In this document: positions 26,599 to 37,250 of the stretch, piece by piece | How the letters are laid out: each line of letters opens with the position of its first letter | Numbering within the stretch: position 1 is the first letter of the stretch | From: Pohlia nutans | Lineage: Eukaryota; Streptophyta; Bryopsida; Bryales; Mniaceae | Direction: 5' to 3' | Length of the DNA stretch: 64,000 bases | NCBI GenBank assembly: GCA_022496805.1 | Contig: CM040100.1 | Location: 23,651,009 to 23,715,008 of the forward strand | Notes under the pieces: model-generated | What the model was told of the DNA's origin: nothing | Database searches by the model: none | What the model saw: the letters and a program-made list of their open reading frames with translations, nothing else | Made by a program: the position numbers and the translations under genes

Positions 26599-26864
26599 TT
26601 AACCCCTAAAGGAGGTTCCCCTTGTTCATACGGTACGCATACATGGCAGAACATAATTCGCATATAGATGGCGTTTACTCTAGCATAACTTGTCCTATGG
26701 GGCCAATATTTTTGTCAGCCTCATAAGAATTACAAGAGATGTTGTTGTAAAATTTTCAAAAAAATTCCTTGTGCAAATGATGGTCAAAGAATTTCCTGTA
26801 CAAATGTGGTAGTGAGAGACTTACAGTAGAGCACATTGAGGTTGTTGCATGCATTAGGAGTTAA
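26599..26864. mobile_element. TTAA-flanked element, 266 bp, nested
   Basis: It begins TTAA CCCCTAAAGGAGG and ends GCATTAGGAG TTAA. Only the outer CYCCTAA of the ends mirror each other, so boundaries on the right are less certain than in its neighbours. It abuts the element starting at 26861, sharing a TTAA. Confidence 0.5.
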
Positions 26865-27671
26865 TCCTTTAGTGCTCAAGTGACCACATTGTGGTCTCTA
26901 CTATGTCAAAAACGTGAATAACGGAATATCCGTGAAGAACTGGATTTTGAATTGTGAAGTTCAGATGATGAGCGGTATAATATACATCTTCTAGAAAAAG
27001 AAAATTTCAATTTGGACTTGTACAACTATCAAAATACCTATGAACAAAACTTGAAAATACTGTAAATACTTGAAAATACAGTTAATACTTACAAATACAA
27101 CACATGTACTATGCGGTATTCTTTGTGTTTGGAAGTTAGTTATCTTGTATTTTGTTTTTGGATTGTGTTCTCTTGTTCATGTTCCATTAGTGTATGTATT
27201 CCGATCTTGATCCATGTACTAACTCCTTTCATATTTTAACGTATAAATTTTTGTCCTAAACCGTATAAGGATAAGTCACTCGCACTTATAAAATTCGCAA
27301 TAATTATGTGTGAGTCCGTTCTTAACATGAAAGATTGCAACAGAGAGGTGTTGACATAGGTCATTGCTGAACATCTTTACTTTCATTTTAGAAAATTTAA
27401 CCCAAATTCTATTTAACTTTGAAGTCGCACACCCTCCAAAATCTCATTTTTGAGTGTGCATTGTATGGTTCAAAGACATACAATGATCTTCCAATCCCAC
27501 CATTGGATGATTCTCTAATTTTGGCAAAATGTTTGCACTCTAGTTGAGAATACAATGGTACGGTTACCTTCTAATTTAATTCATTCTATTTATGGCAGTA
27601 TCAATCATAGTGGAAAAACCCAGTGAAAACCAGTGAGCCCTGCTACAGTACCCAAAGCATTAAAGGGTTAA
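26861..27671. mobile_element. TTAA-flanked piggyBac-like element, 811 bp, nested
   Basis: TTAA then TCCTTTAGTGCT at the left; AGCATTAAAGGG then TTAA at the right, an inverse match at 10 of 12 positions. After the right TTAA the host resumes with CACCCCTTCTGTGCA, as in the paralogue. It is the longest of the confidently bounded TTAA elements and still encodes no transposase. Confidence 0.7.
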
Positions 27672-27700
27672 CACCCCTTCTGTGCACTCACGTATGCTTA

Positions 27701-28324
27701 AGGTGGTTACCCCATTCCCAACTGAATAAGCTGATCTTGCATGGGAAATTAGCAAAACTCATAGGACCAAATTTACACAGATGTGCCAAGTACATAAAAA
27801 ACCAATGCAAGTGGTTTGAGAATTTTAGGAGTCATTCCAAATTAGTTATGAATTTCTGAATGAACAAAGGTGGCCTTTCCATTCCCAACACTTAGACTCC
27901 TCTATTTCTGCCGCTTTCCGCCCCATACTCCACCATGCATTGCCTATTTCCACCTGGGTATTCCCCAATCCCATCTTCAAATTAGAATCGACCGTTTACC
28001 CCCATGCAGTCAACCATGTCCACTAAGCCACGGTCCCACTGCTTGTGACACTCATTTCCAACACCCCATAAACCCTAAACCACCATCTGCCATTAACCCA
28101 CTCCTCCCACTCCCATGAATGTTGCTCAACTTTATACTAACACATCTTAATCCCAGTCCTCTCCGCCCCCTAAACCATTACTCCCACTACTATTTCTGTC
28201 CAAAACTCAACCCATTTCCAACTGCCCATGAAGTGACATTGGATTTTGAGATTCCCACTGTGGGATTTGGAGCCAAACTATAGGCGTTGGAATAAGGAGC
28301 CAGTTGGGAATGGGGTAACCACCT
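27701..28324. mobile_element. TA-flanked MITE with ends AGGTGGTTACCCCATT, 624 bp, nested
   Basis: TA followed by AGGTGGTTACCCCATTCCCA; the exact inverse TGGGAATGGGGTAACCACCT followed by TA. The perfect terminal repeats of over 20 bp suggest a recent insertion. The interior is C-rich (many CCCA and CCAC words) and has no conserved frame. Confidence 0.85.
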
Positions 28325-28373
28325 TAGTACAGTGCACCCGCCCGGGGTGCCACCTGTTTGAAAAATGAAAAAT

Positions 28374-29018
28374 CGCAGAAAAATCCCTGGTAATGGCAGT
28401 CGCAGGAGATACAGGAACATGGTACTTGAGCATGCATGCGCTCACCGTCAAATGTGATTTGCTAACTATGGGCTGGAACATGATAACTAAAGGATTCAAG
28501 AAGCTAACAACATGGTGCAGTACTGCAGTCAGTTTGAGGATCCCACGTCATAAAAGGAAAATTCTCCCTGCCTGCAATTTATGCAAACTCTTGTCCGCTA
28601 CCTCCACATCTGGCTCTGATCTCTCTAACTTATCTCTGGCTCTCGCTTCAGATCAATGGAAGCAAAAAGTGCCCTCTCAATCTGCAGCGGCCGATCTGTG
28701 CCAGGACTCATGCAAGTCTTCAAGGATTCATAATCTGAAAATTCTGAACTATATATCATCAGCCGTTTCTTACACAACAGGATGCTGCCAGGAGTGCTTA
28801 ACTGTCCAATAAAATAATCAGATAAAAAGGAACTTATTGAAGTTCTCCAACGCCTAAAATTTATCCCTGGAGACAGCGTCTTTGAATCAATAGTTGCTAC
28901 TGACAGCTGCCATTGACATCTCATTCAAATAAAAGCTGCAAATGAATTTTCTTTGCATGTGGTTTTTCTTTCAGTAGTGAATAGCTCAGGGAGGTCACTT
29001 CCAAATATTATGGAACGT
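28374..29018. other. Noncoding interval
   Basis: Moderate GC with overlapping open frames on both strands at 28393-28924. Neither resembles a protein family, and neither shows splice-compatible extension. Confidence 0.4.
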
Positions 29019-29159
29019 CACTAGTAGAAAAGGCGGCAGTGTTGAGGGAGATGCCCATGCAAGTAGTGCCAAATTTCATGCAAGTAGTGCCAAATTCCAT
29101 GCATGCATAGTGATTTTGCCTGGGCATCTCCCTGGGGAGCACCACCTTTTCTACTAGTG
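29019..29159. mobile_element. Very short CACTA-type MITE, 141 bp
   Basis: CACTAGTAGAAAAGGCGG at the left mirrors CCACCTTTTCTACTAGTG at the right. The inner GGGAGATGCCCA mirrors TGGGCATCTCCC around a short direct repeat CATGCAAGTAGTGCCAAAT. Flanks CGT and TGT fit a 3-bp duplication with one change. Confidence 0.75.
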
Positions 29160-30064
29160 TGTGCAAACAAAGATAGGGTTCAAATAAATCTTTGAAAGTA
29201 ATTTTTATAAATGGTTTACATTAAATATAGTATGTTCACAATTGATTACAAGAATTAAAATGAGAATATTTTCAAAATATTATTAATTATAGAAAGAATT
29301 ATTTTTGAATTTTTAGGGTACTTTTAAATACCCTTTGTTCACACGTGATACTCAGAAGATACAAAGAGTGATCTCTCCGAGGTGAATAGTGATGCATCAC
29401 ATAAGACATGTTCAGGTGGAGGCACTTAAAACCGCCCATTTAAGTTCCTTTGAGATCATAAGTGGTCGGATTTAGGTTCCATGAGTAACGGTAGCTAGGG
29501 CATCTATAGGGTCATAAGGAAAAGGGAGGAAGGGGGAGGGGATCGGAAAATTTTAGGTGCCTTCACCTTAATGACCTCAAACTACTTAGAATTGGGCCTA
29601 ATGTAGCTTAAATTTCTCTTTCAAGGATTATTGTAAGACGCATTTTTATAAGTGATCGAATTTTGAGGTACTTAATGACTTTTAGGAGTTAATGTTAAGA
29701 ACACAAAAAAACATAATTAGTGCACTATTCACTAGTTAGGAGAGTTACCAATTGTCGTGTAAAGGAATGAAAATGTTGCATTTGTAAATCTTTTATTTTA
29801 TTATAAATTGAATACATCATCCCAAATTCTTTCAATATATGTATGACAAAGTGAAGTGTTAATTTTATGTCTAATTCATTTAAGCATATTCATCATTGGA
29901 TTCTAGTAAGATGGATAGATTCAATTTTAAAATACATATTCAAAAACATGCCCTCTACACAAAATTTTGACGTTATATTTCACATTTCTTGAATATACAT
30001 TCTAGGATTTAGAAAATCGGACATTATGACACGAATGAACAAGTTGTACATATGGCAAGTTTTA
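29160..30064. other. Noncoding interval
   Basis: No gene. GGACTTTTAGGAGTTAA-like sequence at about 29682-29695 resembles the right end of the TTAA element at 34994-35695, but no left end was found. Confidence 0.4.
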
Positions 30065-30292
30065 ATAACCCTTCAAGGACATGGCTTTCATGATTCCAAA
30101 AGCTCTTTTAAAATCCATTTTAAACATGATTCTCTTTTAAATTTTCTTTATTTCAACTCTAAATAAGTCTTAAACATGTTTGTTTTGGCATTTAAAATAT
30201 CCCATTTGATTCAACTGAGTAGGAGTTATGAGTAAAATTCTCCCGAAAAAGACGGTAAGCGCATGGAGCTTAGTATATCCTTTAAGGGTTAA
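30065..30292. mobile_element. Short TTAA-type piggyBac-like MITE, 228 bp
   Basis: Left end CCCTTCAAGGACATGG follows ATAA (a one-base change from TTAA); right end TATCCTTTAAGGG precedes an intact TTAA. Same length class as 32732-32959. Confidence 0.65.
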
Positions 30293-30803
30293 CTTCCGTA
30301 AAGATCACATCTACATAGCCCACTTCATGACGTTTATGCCCCATTTAATAAAAATTTCATAGCCCACTTTCCCATTGAAGAGTATCCCATCAAATCCGAT
30401 AACTATGGATGTACAAATTATCCCATGTCATCGAGATAAGTTACGCACATTATTCTTCAACAATCATAACAAACCCACGGTTCCGTCTCGGTTACGGTAC
30501 ACAGGTCTTTGACTTCATGTCATCCTTGAGTCCTTGGGTACATGAGCCAGCTGCGGAATGTCATGCATCATTTTATTTCACCTAGATCAAATACTGTTCA
30601 ATGCTGTTCAAATCCACCTTGTAAAGCGGACTAATGCTGCATGTGGTTACAAAATCGAGAAATTCTTGTGACTAGATTAGGTATCCTGTAGGCCACAGCA
30701 TGTGAATAATTATGCAGATTTTTATTTATTTATCTATTTGTTTATTTTTGAAACAAATGGATGCTCTATTTCCATACAACAACAACATATAACAACAACA
30801 ACA

Positions 30804-30839
<36 letters not shown>

Positions 30840-31938
30840 ATATTGTTTTTTTATATTTTTTATATTTTTTAATGTAATTTTATTCTGGACATAAAATGAA
30901 GAAAATTCATTGCGAGAAGAAAACAACAATTCCTCATCAACGAGCAACAACACACTATGAACGAAAAGAGCACGTTTCCTGTGCTCTTCGCAGGTGATTG
31001 TTTTTTTTGAATTTTCTTCTTGCAATATCTAGACTGGACCCTTTGCCCCCAATCATTTCCAACTAAGAGCGATGCCTCCACCGTAAACATGAGGCCCGGG
31101 AGCTGTCCTTGTCACGCACAGGATTCCTATGAAGTAAGAAGGTATTAGCCTTCATGGCGTGCATCTGATTGAAATCAAACTGCCATCTTCGTTGGTGCTA
31201 ATGAGCACAACTAAGGGGAGCTCACCTCCAACTGTCAGCTAGATAGTTTAAGGTCATTTTGGATTGTAATTATGTAGATTTGGCATCTATAGGGTCATTG
31301 TTCACATATAAAGGACAAATGAGAATTGGGTAGGTTCTCTCGTGTTTTTTCTTTTTCTTTTTCTTTTTAATATAAATTTATTTATTAATATAATTTATAT
31401 AATATAATATAATTTATATTATATTATATTATAATTATTTTTAAATTAAAAAACAAATGATGAAGAAGAGACAAACTTCTTGGTAACAATGTGTTTTATT
31501 TCAATCAATGTCTAGGAGTAAAAGTTATACCATTCTGAGCACAAATTTGTTAATACCGAGTAAATACCAAAAAAAACATAAAATCTTAATGATTTTCTTT
31601 TAAATAAATTTAGTAAATTAAATTTATGCATATATCTAAAGTTTTTATTCATTCCATTGGAATAAGTGATGTGAAAATTATGAAGTTTTTTGTTGTACTG
31701 GCAATGAGGGCTTCTATTTAAAAATAATAATGTATAGAATTTATTTTTGTAGCTCCATTTTTTCTTTTTTTTCCGAAAAAGAAAACATTTATAAGATTCA
31801 ATTTGCTTGCTACAACATTCTCACTATTTGGATTGACAAGTTTCACTTTTGTGTTAAAAATATTGATGATTTCTACTTAACAATTTTTTTCAATATAAAA
31901 AAAATAAACCTTCATATTTTATAGTAAAAAAATTTAAG
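30293..31938. other. Noncoding interval with microsatellites
   Basis: An (ATT)n array lies at about 30805-30836, and an AT-only palindrome (TATAATATAATATAAT mirrored) at about 31388-31437. No gene is supported. Confidence 0.5.
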
Positions 31939-32198
31939 TTAAGAGGATTCAGAGCCTACTCTGATAGTTTGGTAAGGTGCAAAAACTCAATTTTCTTAAA
32001 TTGAAACGTTCATATCTTGTAATCTATGTGGTTAAAATTGCCAAAAAATTTACCACATGTTTTCATACATTTTTTGTAAAAAAGATTTACGATTATATGT
32101 AGGAAACAGTTTTTAATTTATTTTGACTCATTGCACTAAGTATAAATAGATTTTGATGTGTATTTTGAGTAAAAACACTTTGGTCCTTTAGGGGTTAA
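31939..32198. mobile_element. Probable short TTAA-type element, right end only is clear
   Basis: The right end TTTGGTCCTTTAGGGG followed by TTAA (32195-32198) is canonical. The left limit is placed at TTAA GAGGATTC because of the usual length, but those terminal bases do not mirror the right end, so it may be truncated. Confidence 0.35.
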
Positions 32199-32559
32199 AA
32201 CAATATGATGAACACAACAAGTGCAAATAGTGTGGGTAGCATTAACCTTGAAGAGAAATCTATATATCTAGAAGAAAATCCATAAACTTTAAAGATCCAC
32301 AGTTTCTTTTAACCTACAATTATGGTACGTCATTTTAAAACCTACACTATTTGTATTATGCAGTTTTAAACCCACAATATTTGAAATAGTTATTTAAAAA
32401 ATTTGAACCCACTCTACATATCGGTCAATGTACCAACCTTGAGTTACAGATTAGCTGGCTGAAATTCATAATTGTCTAATTGGGTTCAAATCTTTAGAAA
32501 AAAATTTGATCATTTGAGGGAGAAATCATAGAATATTCCTTCTTTTCTTAAGGCCTAAC

Positions 32560-33540
32560 CGAGAGAATGCTTCAAAAAACCAATCGGTCCAAGAAAATGT
32601 AGGATCTAAGGTGGTTGAGCTAAAATTTCTTCCAAGACTATGATACCCATATTTACACTTTATAGAAATAAGTGGATAGTTTTGATAGAACTGTCAACCC
32701 ACACTATTTGCATGTCTTGGAAATTGCAGTGTTAACCCCTGAAGGACCAAAAGCCTGACTTGAGTCTCATGTTTTTTTTAGCAGTTTTGAATAGACTTCA
32801 TTTTTGTTTAAATTCATTTGTTTTCTAACTAACTCATGCAATGTTATTCATTGATTCCGGTGATATAAAGTTTTGTCCCATCTAAATTATATTTCCTAGA
32901 ATGTGATTGATTGAATTTGTCATTTTAAAACCATGAATCCTTGGTCCTGGAGGAGTTAACTGAAAAATGTTATATTTAGGATCTCCAAGATTTTTCAAAG
33001 TATAGGTCTTTGTGAGTCCTCTATCAAAAAATCAACCCTATATTGTGGTTGTCAAGACCCCAAATTTCTCCACGTAAGTATGGTACCTAAGACAAATTTG
33101 GACCGCAAATGCCAATTTTGAATTCAAAATTAAAAACAAATTAAGCACGAGATGCCCAAAACCAAAAAAACCAAAAAATTGAACTTCTCCAAGCCTATGC
33201 CTTGAAAAAGCTAGTAGACTCTCAATAATGACTTCCGTGTTAATCTTGTCAACCCACACTATAATTTTCACTTTTGAAAACAATATCATACAAACTTCTT
33301 TAGGATATACGATTTTGTAGGCTCCTAGTCAAAAGTTTCCCCTATTTTGTGATTGTAAAAGATCCCAAACTCCTTCAAATGACTACCTATAGGAAAAATC
33401 AAGATTGTCCCAATTCTGAATTCAAAGCTTTCCAAAAAAATCGATCATGGGACACCCAAAATGAAAATTGAAACTCTCCAAGCCTATGTCATGAAAAAAC
33501 TCATTATCCCTCAAAAACTTTCTCCATGTTAACCAAACAG
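32560..33540. repeat. Three degenerate direct repeats of about 290-330 bp
   Basis: The ordered words TAGGATCT/GGATATACGAT, CCCTAT(A/T)TTGTG, AAGA(C/T)CCCAAA, TCTCCAAGCCTATG and TGTTAA recur, with the phrase TCAACCCACACTAT closing units one and two. The TTAA element at 32732-32959 is inserted in the first junction. Confidence 0.5.
32732..32959. mobile_element. Short TTAA-flanked piggyBac-like MITE, 228 bp
   Basis: TTAA then CCCCTGAAGGACCAAAAGC; CTTGGTCCTGGAGGAG then TTAA. The interior matches the fragment at window positions 60-223. Confidence 0.75.
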
Positions 33541-33835
33541 GGTTCTTTTTTTAGTGACATGTCGCCAGTTTAGCTACAAGAATTATTTCTCGTGCTACAA
33601 AAAGTATGTAATTTGAAAGAATTTCTTGGATGAAAAAGTTAAATTTCAATCATTATAAAATAAAACAAAATGAAATCACCATATTTGCATGAAAACAGTA
33701 CTTAAAATAGATTAATAGTAATTTTAGGTCCAAGATATGAATGAATGTGAAAATATTTGATTTCAACAAAATACTTTCAAAGTCGCTAGTTGAGCATTTG
33801 TGGAAAAACAAAACCATGTAACCAATGTTGAACTA

Positions 33836-34153
33836 CACTAAATGGCCTATTTAGTGTTCATGATACTATTTCTAAACCTGAACACTATTTGATTTTAAGA
33901 AAATATAGTGTCCTTGTAAGAAAAAAATGGATGTAGTGTTCCAATGGCATATGGCAACTTTATAATTAACATGACATGGCACCTCATGTCACTCTCATTA
34001 CTTGGAAAGAACATGACACTCTCAATGAAAGTGGGAATGACAAGTTGCAAACTCCTATGTACTGTAGTGTAGGGACACTATTTCTCTTCACCTTTGAACG
34101 AATTGTGGTAAAAGACATCAATACTCCCATGACACCAAATACGCCATTTAGTG
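33836..34153. mobile_element. TA-flanked MITE (Tc1/mariner-like), 318 bp
   Basis: TA, then CACTAAATGGCCTATTTAGTG; CGCCATTTAGTG then TA. Both ends are intact, making this the best-preserved copy of the family also seen at 24781 and 38771. A short frame running through it is present in both orientations and is not a gene. Confidence 0.85.
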
Positions 34154-34363
34154 TAGTATGGCATCTTTTTGAAGTAAAAGCCTTGGACGCAAAAGTGTCC
34201 CGATTATGGACACTGAATGAAGATAAATACAAGCCCTATTTTCATCCATGCCTATGATTTTCATCCCAAACTTCGTGGAATAAGTTGAAATCCTATTTAT
34301 GATATTGTGTGAAGATCATAAATATTTTAAGCAAATTTTTTTTGGTCAATAACTACAAAAAAC

Positions 34364-34957
34364 TTAACCCTTAACTTCATGAGCGTCCATTTCTAGGCGA
34401 TGGACATATTTCATTCATGTTTTCTCATCCGTCATGCACTTTCTGTAGTGCGGATTTTTTATTGTAGATTTTATGGAAGTTAGCTTCATGTATGTGTGAA
34501 GTTGTGAACCGATTAAAAAGGGGATGGTTTGTGAAATTTTTATGCCTCATTTCATGTTGTAGTGATTCGCCCAAAAATTCAAAGATCTTAGTTCAAAACG
34601 AATCAAAAGTGCTCTTGAAAAAGTCAACTCATAAAATTAAGCAACCAAAAATTCTCCAAAAATCACTACACTTAGAGTATTACATTCAACCGATTCACAA
34701 CAAATTTCATCCTCAAATTGTCAATATCTTATTTGTAATCAAATTACAAAAGAGTTTTGAATTTTGAATTTCAAAATTTATACAAAAAAATTGGTGATTG
34801 CAATCATAGATCTAACCGTATGGATAGAATCTAAAATTTTCAATGTGTAAATTCTATTCATACATCAAGTTCAAAATATCCTCCCTTAGTTGCATTTTAT
34901 AATGCATCTCTCCAGAATTGCCGAATTTGGAGAGGGCTATAGGCATTTAGGGGTTAA
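34364..34957. mobile_element. TTAA-flanked piggyBac-like MITE, 594 bp
   Basis: TTAA then CCCTTAACTTCATGAGCGTCC-type left end (GAGCGTCC is shared after a short insertion); GGCATTTAGGGG then TTAA. The body aligns with 5366-5937, 38490-39375 and 41829-42416. Its uninterrupted ATCACTACACTTAGAG supplies the empty site for the insertion at 38771. Confidence 0.75.
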
Positions 34958-34993
34958 GTCTCAAACCTATTTTTAGTACATGGCATTCAAGGG

Positions 34994-35695
34994 TTAACCC
35001 CTAAGGCCAAGCTTCCATGTATGGGTGGCCGGTCCTCAAAAAGAGGAAGCTCTGCCGAAATGGGTGAAATCATGAGAACTCAATAGTATATATTTCATTT
35101 GTATCGAAACGGGTGGAATATGGGTGGTTCTTGAGACCTCATTTCTTGTCTTCTAGTGCCTTTCACCCAACCGATCCCCACATGGAAGCTTGCCCTCAGT
35201 GCCCAATCAACCATATTATGCTTGATTTTTGGTCAAACGCCCAAAGAATCAAATGTTTTAGCTTTATTGTAGTTGGTGTTTTCATTAAATGTTTAAGTTA
35301 AGTTATGATACATCTTTTGACTGTTGGGATTGGAGAATAGACTTCATTTGAAGATTTTCCACTGTCAAGAAATTTGAATTTGGAGTGTCCAAAATACAAA
35401 GGACTTTCTAAGGATGCTTCAATCATAGGTCCCTTTTAATTTCTTCACTTTCATATTTTTACTAGTAAATATAATTTTTATCTACCTTTAATATAATTTT
35501 TGATATTAAATTTGACAAAAATCTATTTATTTTGAATTTTTATCTTGTCTACATGATAAAATTTGTAAATTTTCAAAATATCTTCCAATCATGTTGAAAT
35601 TTTTTTCATACCTTCATAATGTTGATAACTATTTCAAGTATGCAAATTGTAGTGCTTTGACTTTTACAAGAAAGGCGAGGACTTTTAGGAGTTAA
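34994..35695. mobile_element. Possible TTAA-flanked element, 702 bp
   Basis: TTAA then CCCCTAAGGCCAAG; GGACTTTTAGGAG then TTAA. The ends mirror only at the outer eight or so bases, so the pair may belong to two different elements. Confidence 0.45.
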
Positions 35696-36292
35696 ATACC
35701 CGTTTGAAATACAGGCATAATTCATCCATTTCACTCAGAACCGTTACCGGACTGGTATTACACCATTTCAGTTGCACGTTTTGGAAACAGCGGTGCGGGG
35801 GTGACGCAGCCATGGCCGCCGCGGCGCGGCAGCGGCGGAGGCCCGCCAAGAGTGACGGTGCGGGCGCAGGCATTCGGCTGGGCGCAGGCAAGGAGGGCAG
35901 GCAGAGGCTCGTTGTGCAGGCAGGCAGATTTTATCACTGCCAGATTGCGTCGGCCACTCACTTTGCCTGCAATCCGTGTAACTTGCTAAGCAATGTTAGG
36001 CCGGGGCGCAACATTATTCTCCCGTCGTAGCCTGTCTCGGATTTTTCCAGCCCTTTTTTCTATCTGTCACTCGCTCAAGATGGCCCGAGCTAGTGCGTCC
36101 ACAAGGTCCGTTTGCCAACTCCCTTCTCTCTTTTCCTTGCCTTTTGGCTCACACTCGCATCATCATCATCATCATCACTCAGTCCTCGTGAGAGCTCGTG
36201 ATGAATGTGCTTGCACGCAGACCGTGGGCCATCCTTCAATCCTTGCCTGCCTGTTTCGAGCACATCCATGCGTCGTCGTCCCTCCAGTCCCC

Positions 36293-36300
36293 TTATATAC
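36293..36300 (+). promoter_or_regulatory. TATA box of the microRNA locus
   Basis: TTATATAC sits at the end of a GC-rich, repeat-free stretch. It is followed 25-40 bp later by a strong pyrimidine patch (CTCTTCCTCTTCCTCTCTCACC), the usual arrangement at plant Pol II start sites. The predicted start would be near 36325, about 470 bp before the first hairpin. Confidence 0.5.
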
Positions 36301-36792
36301 CACCCCTCTTCCTCTTCCTCTCTCACCTCTTTCCTTTCCTGAGCTCTCCAAGAGACCAAGCAAGTAGTCTTGCAGTTTCCGTTAGTGAGCTAGATGAATC
36401 ACTTTCCTGTTCAATTCGCATCAGGATAACTTTTCTAGGATTGTTACCGTAGTAGTAGTACCACCTCAGGCTCCTTGTGGATTTTATTTGTTTTACTGTA
36501 GAGATTGACCACTGTACGCCGAATTCGATAGGACCCTGAGGGATTTTTATTGCCCACGTTCGTAGTCGTTGTCGGAATTCAATCCAGGCTCCGTGCTATG
36601 ACATTCAAGACCCTGAGTCAGCCGGGTGCTCTCAGTCCCTGTGATGGGACTGTCAGACAACGGAGAATCGTCCACGATAGCTAGGCTCTTGAACAGCCTC
36701 ATCCTCATCCTCTATCTAGAAGGCTCCTCTCTTTTAAATTGGACGCCACCCTGCAATCAATTTCATAATTCGGGTGTTGCCTCTGAACTGCT

Positions 36793-36894
36793 CCAATGTC
36801 ACGTATCTGCATCTGCACCTGCACCGAAGTAGTGTCGGTTTCGGGAATTCGATGCCATGACGGTGCAGGTCCTTATGCAGAATCGTGACATTGG
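36793..36894 (+). ncRNA. microRNA precursor hairpin 1 (miR1030-like)
   Basis: The outer 34-nt arms, CCAATGTCACG..CTGCACCG against CGGTGCAGG..CGTGACATTGG, pair at all but five positions around a loop of about 34 nt. The 5p candidate at 36806-36826 begins TCTGCATCTGCACCTGCACC. With 2-nt overhangs the star would be 36863-36883. The duplex has three mismatches in 21, within accepted plant MIRNA limits. I recall this 5p sequence as that of bryophyte miR1030, differing at most in the last base; this is memory, not a search. Confidence 0.75.
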
Positions 36895-36997
36895 TGCTAT
36901 TGATACACACGAAACCAATGCAAAAATTATTGTACCTGTATTTGTGTCTGAATCATGGTGTTGCATCGATCATTTCCTGCTCTCAGTTTTTTCTCTC

Positions 36998-37099
36998 GCT
37001 GCAATGCCATGTTCCTGCATCTGCACCTGCACCGCGCTGCCTGTGTACGTCCTCCGGCATGGTGGTGAAGGTGCTTATGCAGAAACATTACGTTGCAGC
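36998..37099 (+). ncRNA. microRNA precursor hairpin 2, tandem copy of hairpin 1
   Basis: It has the same overall length as hairpin 1. The 5p arm (37015-37034) is identical over 20 nt (CTGCATCTGCACCTGCACCG). The 3p arm keeps CTTATGCAGAA, and loop and basal stem have diverged. The duplex has four mismatches and one G-U in 21. Conservation of both arms and drift elsewhere is the pattern expected of selected microRNA paralogues. Confidence 0.7.
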
Positions 37100-37250
37100 T
37101 GACGTGGTTTGTGTCACGGGAGCTAACAGTTTCTGCATTGGTAATCTTTTGTCCCACTCTCCTGTCATGTGCACGTTTCTTTTCCTATTTCTTTATAAAA
37201 ACTGATATCATGTAACCTCGGACTAATAATATTGTATGTGGGAGTTTCTT

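Larger units (their letters stand above)
25796..28345. mobile_element. Family G MITE broken up by four later insertions
   Basis: Pieces at 25796-25929, 26527-26598, 27672-27700 and 28325-28345 join in order to match the reverse complement of the intact 273-bp element at 62657-62929: GGGGTGCATTCTAC, AATCACGTGCGTTCATGACC, GTAAGTATAC, CACCCCTTCTGTGCA and GTGCACCC all recur. The gaps are exactly three TTAA-flanked elements and one TA-flanked element. A 28-bp direct repeat with two mismatches flanks the whole (25768-25795 and 28346-28373). Confidence 0.75.
36325..37250 (+). ncRNA. Candidate primary microRNA transcript with two tandem hairpins
   Basis: Between the TATA box and about 37250 no frame persists, and two 102-nt hairpins lie 205 bp apart. 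The stretches outside the hairpins carry several GTAAG/CAG sites, so the transcript may be spliced. Limits are inferred from the promoter and the last hairpin; the true 3' end is unknown. Cysteine-containing open frames downstream (37369-37602, 37754-37990) may be part of the transcript or unrelated. Confidence 0.5.

Noticed and set aside
34994..35695. Treating this pair of ends as one secure element
   Set aside because: Terminal similarity is limited to the outermost bases. It is kept only as a low-confidence feature.
36090..36367. Frames encoding His or Asp runs near the microRNA promoter
   Set aside because: They come from a (CAT)n run and a pyrimidine-rich leader; the frame lacks conservation-like features and overlaps the promoter.
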